64,000 nucleotides of DNA from assembly GCF_015674855.1 (NCBI RefSeq), contig NZ_JADMLG010000028.1, positions 1 to 64,000 on the forward strand. The letters are read 5' to 3'. This DNA is from Nocardia bovistercoris. Its GTDB lineage: Bacteria > Actinomycetota > Actinomycetes > Mycobacteriales > Mycobacteriaceae. Shown here one piece after another: positions 16,275 through 24,690 of the stretch (its first letter is position 1; the number at the start of each line of letters is the position of its first letter). A program made the position numbers and the translations under genes. The notes beneath the pieces are model-generated. The model was not told the DNA's origin. It saw only the letters and a list, made by a program, of their open reading frames with translations, and did not search any database.

Positions 16275-17605
16275 GGATGGTCACCGCTGATCCGGTTTCG
16301 GGTCAGGCGGTCAGTGCTGTGGTGGTGGTTTCCTCCTGTTGGTCCGGTTCGGTGGTGGTGGTGGTGCGGGATCGGGTCAGGACGTCGAGTCCGAGGTAGC
16401 GACGGCCCTCGATCCATTCATCGTGTTGCTCGGCCAGGACGGCGCCGACGAGGCGGATGATGGCTTGGCGGTCGGGGAAGATGCCCACGACGTCGGTGCG
16501 GCGGCGGATCTCTTTGTTCAACCGTTCCTGTGGATTGTTCGACCAGATCTGACGCCAGATCTGTTTCGGGAACGCGGTGAACGCCAGCAGATCCGCGCGG
16601 GCGCCGTCGAGGTGCGCGGCGACTTTCGGCAGTTTCTCTGTGAGAGCGTCGAGCATCCGATCGTATTGGGCGGCAACCGATTGCGGGTCGGCTTGGTCGA
16701 ACACCGAGTGCAGCAGGGTGCGGACCCAGGGCCAGGAACTCTTCGGGCATACCGACATCAGGTTCACGGTGTAGTGGGTGCGGCAGCGTTGCCAGGACGC
16801 GCCGGGCAGGGTCGCGCCGATCGCGGCGACCAGCCCGGCGTGCGCGTCGCTGGTGACCAGCTGCACGCCCGCCAGGCCGCGGGCGACCAGGTCGCGGAAG
16901 AACGCCAGCCATCCCGCGCCGTCTTCACCGGAAGTCACCTGGAGGCCGAGGATTTCGCGGTACCCCTCGGCGTTGACACCGGTGGCCACCAAGGCGTGGA
17001 CGTTGACCACGCGCCCGTTCTCGCGCACTTTCAGCACCAGCGCGTCGGCGGCGACGAAGGTGTAGGGGCTCTGATCCAGTGGCCGAGTGCGGAAGGCTTC
17101 GACCTGGGCGTCGAGATCGCGGGCCATCATCGAGACCTGCGATTTCGACAGGCTGGTGATCCCGAGGGACTCGACGAGCTTCTCCATCCGCCGCGTCGAT
17201 ACCCCGAGCAGGTAGCAGGTCGCGACCACGCTGGTCAGGGCTCGTTCGGCGCGTTTACGACGCTCGAGCAGCCAGTCCGGGAAATAGCTACCCGACCGCA
17301 ATTTCGGGATCGCGACGTCGATCGTGCCGACTCGGGTGTCGAAATCGCGGTGGCGGTAGCCGTTGCGGGAGTTGGTGCGTTGCGGGCTGCGTTCGCCGTA
17401 GTCGGCGCCGCACATCGCGTCGGCCTCGGCGCTCATCAATGTCGCGACGAACGAGGACACCATCTCACGCAGCAGGTCAGGGCTGGCGACGGCGAGTTGC
17501 TCGGCGAAAGGGGTATTCGGGTCGATACGCTGGACAGCGGTCATCGCGTGAACTTTCTCCTCGAAGACTTTGGTCGGTCTGCTGAGGATCACGCGGTGAC
17601 CATCC
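16275..17605. mobile_element. IS256-family insertion sequence
   Basis: About 1.33 kb bounded by inverted repeats GGATGGTCACCGC (16275-16287) and its complement (17593-17605); a further TGATCC matches with one base offset. It contains one transposase gene on the minus strand. Size and structure fit the IS256 family, which normally makes 8-9-bp target duplications. The flanking octamers (16267-16274 and 17606-17613) match at only 5 of 8 positions, so the duplication has decayed, or the copy arose by recombination. It disrupts an AraC regulator gene. Confidence 0.85.
16303..17544 (-). CDS. IS256-family transposase
   Basis: A 413-aa DDE-type mutator transposase. Landmarks are the N-terminal MCGADYGERSPQRTNSRNGY block with RVGTIDVAIPKLRSGSYFPD, the first catalytic Asp near YTFVAADALVLKVRENGRVV, the second in the hallmark LVTSDAHAGLVAAIGATLPG followed by WQRCRTHYTVNL, and the Glu in NPQERLNKEIRRRTDVVGIF. 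All appear intact, so the enzyme is probably active. ATG 17544 is preceded by GAGGAG; a longer frame from 17592 would extend almost into the terminal repeat. The Thr-rich tail is unusual but within the element. Confidence 0.93.
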   Translation of the reverse strand: MTAVQRIDPNTPFAEQLAVASPDLLREMVSSFVATLMSAEADAMCGADYGERSPQRTNSRNGYRHRDFDTRVGTIDVAIPKLRSGSYFPDWLLERRKRAERALTSVVATCYLLGVSTRRMEKLVESLGITSLSKSQVSMMARDLDAQVEAFRTRPLDQSPYTFVAADALVLKVRENGRVVNVHALVATGVNAEGYREILGLQVTSGEDGAGWLAFFRDLVARGLAGVQLVTSDAHAGLVAAIGATLPGASWQRCRTHYTVNLMSVCPKSSWPWVRTLLHSVFDQADPQSVAAQYDRMLDALTEKLPKVAAHLDGARADLLAFTAFPKQIWRQIWSNNPQERLNKEIRRRTDVVGIFPDRQAIIRLVGAVLAEQHDEWIEGRRYLGLDVLTRSRTTTTTEPDQQEETTTTALTA

Positions 17606-18171
17606 TCTACTCGGCTACGACACGCTCAGACATTTGCTGGCGTCCGGTCGTACACCATCCTGCTGGACTCAACCGCGAGGACTTCGGGGTGCCGGTCCAC
17701 GACGCCCATCCGCTCGGTCAGAAAACGTTCGAGGATCGTGAGGCGTTCGGCGACCGAGCCCGCTGCGATCAGTCGCCGATGCAGTCCGAGGCCGTCGCGG
17801 CCCCACACTCGATCCAACCCGACGCACGCACCTCGCAACTCGCGCAACGGAATCGGCATGAACGGGCGCGCCCCGCCCGGCAGGAAATGAACGGCCACCG
17901 TCTCGGAATCGGCGGCGATCCGCGAAACATAGGAGCCGGAATGTGGACCGGCGACGAAGGCGGGTGGCACCGGCACCGGCGTCCTACCGTCGGCCTGGAA
18001 CACATCCAAGCGTTGCCGCGCCCCGACATCGATGATCACCGCTACCGCGCCGCGCGCCGGCGCGCGCTCCGTATACGCCCGATCCGCGGCATTGCGCCAG
18101 TAGGCGAAGAATTCGACATGATCGCCCAGAGGCGGTCCCGGCCGGTGACACCAGGGTTCGAGGTGCGCCAT
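17606..18171 (-). pseudogene. N-terminal half of AraC-family regulator, split by IS
   Basis: About 180 codons starting MAHLEPWCHRPGPPLGDHVE, with beta-rich sensor-domain sequence (GAVAVIIDVGARQRLDVFQA, SETVAVHFLPGGARPFMPIP, LRELRGACVGLDRVWGRDGL) of the DUF6597/AraC N-terminal type. It ends in a stop (ANV*) shortly before the IS boundary at 17605, so a small frame change has probably occurred at or near the insertion. The DNA-binding half is at 15914-16274. Confidence 0.75.
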
Positions 18172-18416
18172 GAACTCAGGCTAATGCCGCGCCCGGACAA
18201 CGTGGTCGGCCAGCTCACGACCGCGATTCGCCGTCGACACCATCGTCTCGACGACATCCCGCTTCCGGTTTCGTCGGCCCGATCCACCGCAGCCGACCCC
18301 GTCTGCGGCCGAGAATTCGTTGTCGGGATCGAGCAGGCCCGGCCCGGTGCGCGAGTGCTGATATTGCGGTAGTGACATGGCGACGGTCTCCCGATGAGGG
18401 GTCGCGGTAGACGGGG

Positions 18417-19757
18417 TCAGCGTGCGGGAGTGGAGGTGCGGGTGCGCAGGGTCGAGACAGCGACCAGGGTGGCGGCCGCGAGCATGGCGGTGACCGCGAT
18501 CATCGCGGTGGCGATGGCGTGGTCGCGGCCGTGGTGGTCGAGCGCGCCGCCGTACACGGTGGTGGCGACGGCGATGCCAAGGGCGAGGCCGAGTTGCTGG
18601 GCGCATTGCAGCACCCCGGAGGCCGAGCCGGTGTCGGAAGCGGGCAGACCGGCCAGGATCACCATGTTCAGTGGCATGAAGGCGAATCCCACACCGACAC
18701 CGAGGAGGATCAGCGGGCCGAGGACCGCGCCCGGGTAGCCCTGGACGTGGCCAAGCCGGGTGAGCCACCCTCCTGCGGCGAGGGTCACCAGGCAACCGGT
18801 GATCGTCAGTGGCGCGGCGCCGAGGCGGGGCACCAGGCGCGGCGCCGAACGGGCGCAGACGAACTGCGCCAGCGCCATCGGCAGGAAGGCCAGTCCGGCG
18901 CGCAGCGGGCCGTAGCCGAGCACGACCTGGACGTAGAGGGACAGGAAGAACATGATCGAGCCCATCGCCGCCGCCAGCAGCAGCATGTCGGCGTAGGCGC
19001 AGGCACGGGCCCGCTGCGCGAACAACCGCGGCGGCATCACCGGCTGCGCGGCCCGCATCTGCACCGTCACGAACAACACCAGCATCGCGACACCGGCGAC
19101 GAAACATCCGATCGTGATCGGGTCCGACCATCCGTGCGCTGCGGCACGCAGGAATCCGTACACCAGCACCGCGACTCCCAACGCCGAGCTCACCGCGCCC
19201 GCGACATCGAAACGGGCACGGTGGCGGGGCGTCTCGGGCAGATACACCCGGGCCAGGGTGATCGCCGCGACACCGACCGGGATGTTGACCAGGAACACCC
19301 ACCGCCACGACAGCGTGGTCAGCGCGCCGCCCAGTATCAACCCCAGGGTCAGACCCAATCCGGCGATCATCGAGAACACGCCAAGTGCGCGGTGGCGCCG
19401 CGGCCCGTCCGGGAAAGTCGCCGCGAGCAACGACAGCGACGCCGGAGCGGCGAAGGCCGCCCCGGCGCCCTGCACCACACGCGCCGCGATCAGCAACCCC
19501 GGCGAGGTCGCCGCTCCCGCCAGCAACGAAGCCAGGGTGAACACCGCGAGTCCGGCCACGAACAGTCGCCGCCTGCCGAAGACATCCCCCGACCGGCCGC
19601 CCAGCAACAGCAGGCCGCCGAAGGCCAGGGAGTAGGCGCTCTGCACCCAGGCCAGGTTCGCGGCACCGAACTCCAGATCCCGCTCGATGCGCGACAGTGC
19701 CACGTTCACGATCGTCGCGCCGATGATGACCATCAACTGACAGGCCACTCCTGTCAC
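18417..19757 (-). CDS. MFS multidrug transporter (DHA2/EmrB type), 5' end probably truncated
   Basis: A DHA2-type 14-TM exporter of about 446 aa. TM1 begins GVACQLMVIIGATIVNVALS, followed by motif A (GGRSGDVFGRRRLFVAG) and motif C-like IAGLGLTLGLILGGALTTLS WRWVFLVNIPVG. In relatives 15 or more residues precede TM1. Here the frame upstream of 19757 is only the antisense of a TetR fragment, so the native start and promoter appear lost. GTG 19757 could serve as a makeshift start, leaving TM1 intact, but expression is doubtful. Confidence 0.75.
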   Translation of the reverse strand: MTGVACQLMVIIGATIVNVALSRIERDLEFGAANLAWVQSAYSLAFGGLLLLGGRSGDVFGRRRLFVAGLAVFTLASLLAGAATSPGLLIAARVVQGAGAAFAAPASLSLLAATFPDGPRRHRALGVFSMIAGLGLTLGLILGGALTTLSWRWVFLVNIPVGVAAITLARVYLPETPRHRARFDVAGAVSSALGVAVLVYGFLRAAAHGWSDPITIGCFVAGVAMLVLFVTVQMRAAQPVMPPRLFAQRARACAYADMLLLAAAMGSIMFFLSLYVQVVLGYGPLRAGLAFLPMALAQFVCARSAPRLVPRLGAAPLTITGCLVTLAAGGWLTRLGHVQGYPGAVLGPLILLGVGVGFAFMPLNMVILAGLPASDTGSASGVLQCAQQLGLALGIAVATTVYGGALDHHGRDHAIATAMIAVTAMLAAATLVAVSTLRTRTSTPAR

Positions 19758-19940
19758 CGGATGCGCGCGGCCGGGGCCGAACTGCTCACCGCCGCCCAGA
19801 AAGCAGGCCGCGTCCGCACCGACCTCGAGATCAACGCACTGCTCAATCTCGCCAACGCCGTCGCACTCGCCATCGAGCACCGCCCGCACCAATCCACGCT
19901 CGCGATGTCCGTCCTGACCAACGGAATCCGCCCCGACTGA
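19758..19940 (+). pseudogene. 3' fragment of TetR-family regulator
   Basis: About 60 codons ending TGA at 19938-19940: RAAGAELLTAAQKAGRVRTD, LEINALLNLANAVALAIEHR, then STLAMSVLTNGIRPD. This is the C-terminal end of the TetR type that normally sits divergently from EmrB-like pumps. The HTH half and the shared promoter are gone; the coding resumes directly against the truncated 5' end of the MFS gene. A single deletion across the divergent promoter explains both. Confidence 0.7.
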
Positions 19941-20017
19941 ACCGTACGCGTCCAGCTCGGACAGCGCCTAACCGTGGCCCGAGGTGGTAACCACCGTCGG
20001 TTCAGGAAGAACGAGTA

Positions 20018-20716
20018 GTGGGCTACTCGCGCGCCAAGCGTGACGAGCGCGGCACCGTGCACCGCGGGGCGGGACACCGGAAGTTGTCCGAGCGTCGAGA
20101 GGATCGCGGAACGTTGCGTGCGAGTACGGAGGAGATACTGACCGAGTTCGATCAACTGCTGCGGCGACAGCAGCGCGGCATGACCCGAGTCGAGCGGTGG
20201 TGGCCGCACGAGTGGGCCGCGTTGGAACCGCGACTGGTATGGGTGCCCAACGATCCCGCGCGAGCGCCGCGTCCGCTGCCGGACCGCCGGGTCTCCACGA
20301 AGGACCGGTCCCGATATGGCGCGCCTGTGCCCGACCGGTGGGCCCGAGCCATCGCGGGGCAGGTCGCGACACGATTGGCGGCGCGGGTACTCGACGCGGC
20401 ATCCTCGGCGTCCGACGAACCCGGCGGTCGGGCCGCGGTGGTGGAGTCGGTCGTAGCCCAATGGGTGGCGCGTATCGCCGAAACCGATCGTGGCGCGGAC
20501 CGGAAAGTACCGCTCGCGCGGCTGCTACCCACAGGATGGTTGCTCCGATGCGATCGCGCGGCCACGGTCGGCGACGTACTCGTCGATCCGGTCGTGGTGC
20601 TCGTCGCCGCGAGTGTCGCTTTCGACGAACTCGACACCACGGCCGGAACCGACAATGCCGCCAGGATCTTGTTCGAAGCCGCTGCACAGACCTTGGAGAA
20701 TCGGGAATCCGCGTGA
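20018..20716 (+). CDS. Hypothetical protein
   Basis: A 232-aa soluble, Arg/Ala-rich protein starting at GTG 20018 after AGGAAG. The N-terminus (about residues 1-35) is basic and probably disordered. The middle has helical segments (TEEILTEFDQLLRRQQRGMT) and a Trp-rich patch (VERWWPHEWAAL). The C-terminal half (ARAIAGQVATRLAARVLDAA, VVVLVAASVAFDELDTTAGT) is hydrophobic-helical without a clear TM segment. Codon use supports coding. No family is recognised and no neighbour gives a clue. Confidence 0.6.
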   Translation: MGYSRAKRDERGTVHRGAGHRKLSERREDRGTLRASTEEILTEFDQLLRRQQRGMTRVERWWPHEWAALEPRLVWVPNDPARAPRPLPDRRVSTKDRSRYGAPVPDRWARAIAGQVATRLAARVLDAASSASDEPGGRAAVVESVVAQWVARIAETDRGADRKVPLARLLPTGWLLRCDRAATVGDVLVDPVVVLVAASVAFDELDTTAGTDNAARILFEAAAQTLENRESA

Positions 20717-20858
20717 TCGGACGGCCGATCCGCTCGAGAACTCTCCGACGACCGGATCAGCGGCGGGTCGGCGGAAGGTATCGGATTCGACGCACGCGAT
20801 ACCGCTTCGGTGGACACCGGTGTCGCGGTCCGCAGCGCAGGTCCGGCCGCGTCCGTCA

Positions 20859-21038
20859 GGGGTGGGGGTGGTCGTCGAGCCGGTCGGACATGCGTTGCTC
20901 GGTGAGTTCGCGCGCCATCGGCGTCATCGGTGAACCTGGGCAGCGTCGCCCCGGGGGCCGGTGCCGCGAGCCCGGTCGGCTCGGTCGGTAGGGGAAGAAT
21001 TGTTCGCCGTCGGGGTCGGTGACGAACAGCGGGGCTTG
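20859..21038 (-). pseudogene. Decayed 3' gene fragment next to the toxin-antitoxin locus
   Basis: Minus-strand pieces in two frames read like the end of a real protein: PLFVTDPDGEQFFP then LPTEPTGLAAPAPGATLPRF in one frame, and MARELTEQRMSDRLDDHPHP with TGA at the end in another. At least one frameshift separates them, and the upstream end is cut off at the operator of the toxin-antitoxin pair. It suggests the TA pair was inserted into, or recombined next to, an older gene. Confidence 0.35.
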
Positions 21039-21067
21039 CCACGGTAAAGCGTCACGCTTTACCGTGG
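21039..21067. promoter_or_regulatory. 29-bp near-palindrome, TA operator
   Basis: Perfect 13-bp inverted arms, CCACGGTAAAGCG (21039-21051) and its complement (21055-21067), around the triplet TCA. It ends 4 bp before the antitoxin ATG (21072). This is the expected binding site for an RHH antitoxin dimer and for conditional autoregulation of the operon. Because it touches the start codon, the transcript is probably leaderless or nearly so. Confidence 0.8.
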
Positions 21068-21071
21068 TGGT

Positions 21072-21284
21072 ATGGCGAAACTGAACATCAGCCTCCCGGA
21101 CGCGACGGCCCAGGCGCTGCGCGAGAACGCCGAAGGCGGCAACGTCAGCGCCGAGATCAACCGGGCCGTACTGCAGCGGCTCGCGGACAAGGAGTTGCGC
21201 CGCATCGCCGCGCACGAACAGCAGAACCCGCCGAAGTACAGCGATGCCGACTTGCTGCGCATCGGCATGGGTATGCCTCTGTGA
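21072..21284 (+). CDS. RHH-type antitoxin
   Basis: A 70-aa protein. The first 45 residues fit a ribbon-helix-helix DNA-binding fold: a short beta strand KLNISLP followed by two helices (DATAQALRENA and GNVSAEINRAVLQRLADKEL). The C-terminal 25 residues (EQQNPPKYSDADLLRIGMGM) are likely the flexible part that covers the toxin. It lies under a 29-bp near-palindrome and its stop overlaps the GTG start of the toxin (GTGA), a typical TA arrangement. Confidence 0.8.
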   Translation: MAKLNISLPDATAQALRENAEGGNVSAEINRAVLQRLADKELRRIAAHEQQNPPKYSDADLLRIGMGMPL

Positions 21285-21595
21285 CAGAACTGCGTCAGGG
21301 CGATATCTACACCATCGCCGCCGGTGACGGCTTCCTGACCGTGGTGATCGTAGACGGGCAGACACTGCTGCGTCATCGTGACGTGGCGTTGGCGGTACCG
21401 GTGGTCGATGCGCGGGAGATGCCGTGGGACCTGCGGATCTTCTCGGTGGGTTGGGACGAGGGCCGCGTGCTCGCCGTACACCGATTCATTCCCTGCCTAC
21501 GAACGGTGCTGCAAGCCGGAACCTACGACGGGACGGTGAACACCGAGATGCTCGACTTCATCAAAATGGTGCTCGCTGTGCGGTTCGACCTCTGA
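21281..21595 (+). CDS. Toxin of TA pair, PemK/MazF/CcdB-fold candidate
   Basis: A 104-aa protein starting at GTG 21281, overlapping the antitoxin stop by 4 bases. The N-terminus RQGDIYTIAAGDGFLTVVIV resembles the 'RGDIwwv..g....RPvvvvs' strand of the CcdB/PemK superfamily, followed by ALAVPVVDAREMP and a C-terminal helix (NTEMLDFIKMVLAVRF). This fold usually gives mRNA-interferase or gyrase-poisoning toxins, but here the family is inferred from layout and short motifs only. It is translationally coupled to the antitoxin. Confidence 0.7.
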   Translation: MTELRQGDIYTIAAGDGFLTVVIVDGQTLLRHRDVALAVPVVDAREMPWDLRIFSVGWDEGRVLAVHRFIPCLRTVLQAGTYDGTVNTEMLDFIKMVLAVRFDL

Positions 21596-21689
21596 CCATC
21601 ATCGCCACCTCGCCGCACCGTATCGGGGTCTCGACTGTATCGGCCGAATTTCGGGCGGATATGGCGTAATCCGCTGGTAGAGGGCGGGT

Positions 21690-22249
21690 CTGCGTGCTGG
21701 TCGGGTCGGGGTTGTCGGCCGAGGCGGTCGCGGTAGATGCGCCGTTGCGCGAACAGGTGCTGTGGCATCTGCTCTACGAATCCTCCGCGCACCGAAGAAG
21801 TGCTGATGCTCGACGTCGCCGATCTCGACACCGCCAACCGCGGTGGTGACCTGCAAAGGTGGGGCCCGCGAGGTTATCGCGTGGCAGACCGGCACCGCCC
21901 GGCTGCTGACCAGCTGCAAGTCCGGCCGCTGTTGCTGACCGACCGCAAGGCGTGACCGTCGGTGGTCAACGACATCGACCCGACGACCGCGCGGGCTCGG
22001 TTGTCGTATCGGCGGGCGGCCGAGCTTTCGCGGGGCACACCGCCGCCTTCGACGGCGGCCCCCACACGCTGCGCCGGCTGCGCCGTTCCCGCCTGACTCA
22101 CGCCGCGGAAGAGGGCGCGTCGACGCCGGCGCCGATGAAGCTGTCCGGCACACCTCGGTGCGCAGCCTGCGCGAAATACGCGCGAGCTCCCGACAAGGGG
22201 CTGCGCCGCTTGCAGGCCGACAGCGACCCGGCTGCTCGGCGGAGAGGAT
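21690..22249 (+). pseudogene. Decayed tyrosine recombinase (phage integrase family)
   Basis: Successive pieces in different forward frames together spell the catalytic domain: REQVLWHLLYESSA then TEEVLMLDVADLDTANR (the Arg-I region, R lost at a frameshift near 21785), GAREVIAWQTGTARLL, RARLSYRRAAELS, HTLRRLRRSRLTHAAEEGAS (the H-x-L-R-R box II) and a degraded 'LSGHTS..KYAR' (the His/Tyr region near 22140-22185). At least three frameshifts are present, so no active enzyme is made. With the TA pair beside it, it marks an old integration site. Confidence 0.7.
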
Positions 22250-22286
22250 GACCGCACAGGTTGGAATTCGTTGCCTTGCTGGTTGT

Positions 22287-23795
22287 TCAGACAGTGAGGT
22301 CCAGGGTGTCGAATCGGTGGGCTGACCAGATTCGCCGCGAGGCGTCTTCGGGGTAGGGTTGGGTGATCGGTTCGGCGTCGTAGACGCGGGTGGTTCGTGT
22401 CCGCGGATCGTAGGGTGCCCAACCGGGCTTGCCGGTGGCGGCGAACTGCACCCAGTCGGCACGCATGTACTGGCCGACCTGGTTGATTTCGTTCGCGGCG
22501 TTCGGATGGGCGGCCCGATGGGCGCGGACCTCGTCGGGGCCGAGGGTGCCGAACAGGAGCAGGAAGTCCAGGCAGTGCGAGGCGCCCTGTTCGGAATTGA
22601 AGCTCCAGGTGAGTTCGTAGAGCCACACGGGTCCGCCGCCTGCGTGCGCGGCGTCGGCCAGATGCAGGCTCGGCATCCGGAACAGCCAGTCGGTGCTGAG
22701 TACTTCGAGGCGCAGGCCGGGGGTGGCGTCGGGGTAGGCGGTGCGATAGAGCCTGTCGCCGTCCGCGGTGGGGGCGAGGTGGTGGAATGCCGCGGTCATG
22801 TGCGCTGGGGTCGGTTCGCTGGCGGGCCGGGATGAGTAGAGCCGGAACTCGTCTCGGGTGTGGCCGATGAGCAAGTCGACCCCACTCGCGGCGCCGTCGG
22901 CGACCATGCTCCACGGTGCGCTCGGCAGAACGTCGCCGTCGACGACGGGCGAGAACGGGGTCGGCGTGAACGTCATCGGACCCCAGATATCGACGAACTC
23001 GGGCATCTTCGCGATCACCGCGGTGGTCGCGGCGGTCAGAGCACGCGGTGGCAGCCGGCGGAAGTCGGAGACCGTGGCTTGGACGCCTGCCTCGGTGGCG
23101 ATCGTCGCCGAGATCGCGGCGGCGAGTTGTGGGGTGAAGTAGGTGCCTGGCATGGATTGGCTGATCGCGCGTCGGAACAGTCCGGCCGCCCTCGGCATGA
23201 CAAGCAGGGCGGCGATGGATGCCCCGCCTGCGGATTGGCCGAACACGGTGACGTTGCAGGGGTCGCCGCCGAACGGGGCGATATTGTCCTGGACCCAGCC
23301 CAATGCAGCGATCTGGTCGAGGATGCCGCGGTTGTCAGGAGCGCCGGTGATGCGGGCGAAGCCGTCGACGCCGACGCGATAGTTCATGCTGACCACCACC
23401 ACGCCCGCCCCGGCGAGTGTCGCGGCGTCCAGGTGCGGGTTGGCGGTGTTGTTCTCCAGATAGGTGCCGCCCTGGATCCACACCATCACCGGCAGTTTCG
23501 CGGCACCGAGGTCGGGTGACCAGACATTGAGGGTCAAGCAGTCCTCGGATCCGTCCTCGGTGCTGCCGGACACCGACGACATCACCGAACCGGTGTTGCC
23601 GGGTTGGGGAACCGGTGGACCGAACTGCCGTGCGTCGCGGACGCCGTCCCACCGCTGTGCGGGGACCGGGGCGGCGAACCGTCGTGCGCCGACCGGCGGT
23701 TCGGCGTAGCGGATGCCCCGGAAGACCGCGATAGGGTCTTCCCATCTGCCGCGCACAACTCCGGCCGTGGTGCGGATTTCAGGTTCGATGTCCAC
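22287..23795 (-). CDS. Type-B carboxylesterase/lipase
   Basis: A 502-aa alpha/beta hydrolase of the carboxylesterase/cholinesterase family, the usual length. It starts TAGVVRGRWEDPIAVFRGIR with YAEPPVG, then EDCLTLNVWSPD, the oxyanion segment VMVWIQGGTYLENN (HGGG replaced by QGGT), and the nucleophile elbow NVTVFGQSAGGASIAALLVM with the catalytic Ser in GQSAGG. The likely acid is in the DLLIGHTRDEFRLY region and the His near GASHCLDF. No signal peptide, so a cytosolic esterase on unknown esters. The TetR gene 114 bp upstream on the same strand may form an operon or regulate it. Confidence 0.9.
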   Translation of the reverse strand: MDIEPEIRTTAGVVRGRWEDPIAVFRGIRYAEPPVGARRFAAPVPAQRWDGVRDARQFGPPVPQPGNTGSVMSSVSGSTEDGSEDCLTLNVWSPDLGAAKLPVMVWIQGGTYLENNTANPHLDAATLAGAGVVVVSMNYRVGVDGFARITGAPDNRGILDQIAALGWVQDNIAPFGGDPCNVTVFGQSAGGASIAALLVMPRAAGLFRRAISQSMPGTYFTPQLAAAISATIATEAGVQATVSDFRRLPPRALTAATTAVIAKMPEFVDIWGPMTFTPTPFSPVVDGDVLPSAPWSMVADGAASGVDLLIGHTRDEFRLYSSRPASEPTPAHMTAAFHHLAPTADGDRLYRTAYPDATPGLRLEVLSTDWLFRMPSLHLADAAHAGGGPVWLYELTWSFNSEQGASHCLDFLLLFGTLGPDEVRAHRAAHPNAANEINQVGQYMRADWVQFAATGKPGWAPYDPRTRTTRVYDAEPITQPYPEDASRRIWSAHRFDTLDLTV

Positions 23796-23909
23796 GCGAT
23801 GCTCGCTTCTCTCGGTACCGGACGAGTTGTGATCAGCCGAAATCGCATGAGCCCCGCCTGCGTGCGTACGCGTCCGGCCAGGGGTTCGGTGTCGGGACCG
23901 GCATCCGAC

Positions 23910-24488
23910 TTACCGGGAGCGCCCCTTCGTCCATTGCGCGACAAATATTTTCAACCGTGCGTCACGGTGGCTGGGACGTAGCCGCTTGCCCCGATCCAGG
24001 GCGGCCAGGCCGTGCAGTGAACTCCACGCGACCTCGGTGAAGGTTTCCGCGTCGGAGCCCGTGAAGGGTGCGAAGGTTCGTTCCAGTTCCGCGAAGGCGT
24101 CTTTCAACGGCTGTGGTGCCGCAGGCCCGAATTCCAAGGTCACCTCCATCCCGAAGATGGCGTCGTAGATGGCGGGCCGTTCGGTCGCGAACGCGAGATA
24201 GGCGGCGGCCACCGCCGCGACCGCCAGCACCGGGTCGCCTGCCTCCTCCCGTGCACGGCGGGTGATGGCGGCCAGCTCCGCGCAACCCTCTTCCGCGACG
24301 GCGGACACGATCGCCGATTTTCCCGCGAAGTGGCTGTAGAGCACCGGCTGGCTGTACTCGATCTGGTCCGCCAGCTTGCGCACCGTCACCGCGTCCCAGC
24401 CTTGGTCCTCTGCCATTTCGCGGGCGGTGTCGATGATCAGACGACGGCGCGCGGAGCGTTCCCGTTCACGGCGCGTGGTGGCACTCAT
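23910..24488 (-). CDS. TetR-family repressor
   Basis: A 192-aa protein with N-terminal HTH (RRLIIDTAREMAEDQGWDAV, TVRKLADQIEYSQPVLYSHF, AGKSAIVSAVAEEG) and a C-terminal TetR_C domain with the segment FATERPAIYDAIFGMEVTLE, common in regulators placed beside DUF1772-like membrane proteins. It is divergent from the membrane protein/PPOX operon at 24691-25628; two near-identical operator-like dyads lie between them. It probably represses that operon and itself. Confidence 0.9.
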   Translation of the reverse strand: MSATTRRERERSARRRLIIDTAREMAEDQGWDAVTVRKLADQIEYSQPVLYSHFAGKSAIVSAVAEEGCAELAAITRRAREEAGDPVLAVAAVAAAYLAFATERPAIYDAIFGMEVTLEFGPAAPQPLKDAFAELERTFAPFTGSDAETFTEVAWSSLHGLAALDRGKRLRPSHRDARLKIFVAQWTKGRSR

Positions 24489-24497
24489 GTCGGAATC

Positions 24498-24561
24498 CTA
24501 GCATCGCTAGACAATCCGACCGATACGATGCTATCTTTGCTCGTGATGTTAGCGGTGCTAG
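24498..24561. promoter_or_regulatory. Two TetR operator-like dyads
   Basis: CTAGCATCGCTAG (24498-24510) and TTAGCGGTGCTAG (24549-24561) share the pattern TAGC-N3-GCTA, each a short inverted repeat. A half-site GATGCTA lies between them (about 24527-24533). The first sits 10 bp upstream of the TetR start, the second farther toward the divergent operon, so both promoters could be covered. Confidence 0.65.
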
Positions 24562-24690
24562 ATTGCGAGCCCTGCGATGACCACTCGCTGCCTCACCCCC
24601 GTCCTCTCGCTACTCGGGCGCTGTTCATCCTCTCCATCGGTGCGCGCAGCCACTGATCCACCGACCCGCAACCAGCAAGGAAGTCTCGCC

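Noticed and set aside
16339..18372. 677-codon plus-strand frame across the IS and AraC halves
   Set aside because: Antisense shadow of the transposase and AraC genes, without any domain.
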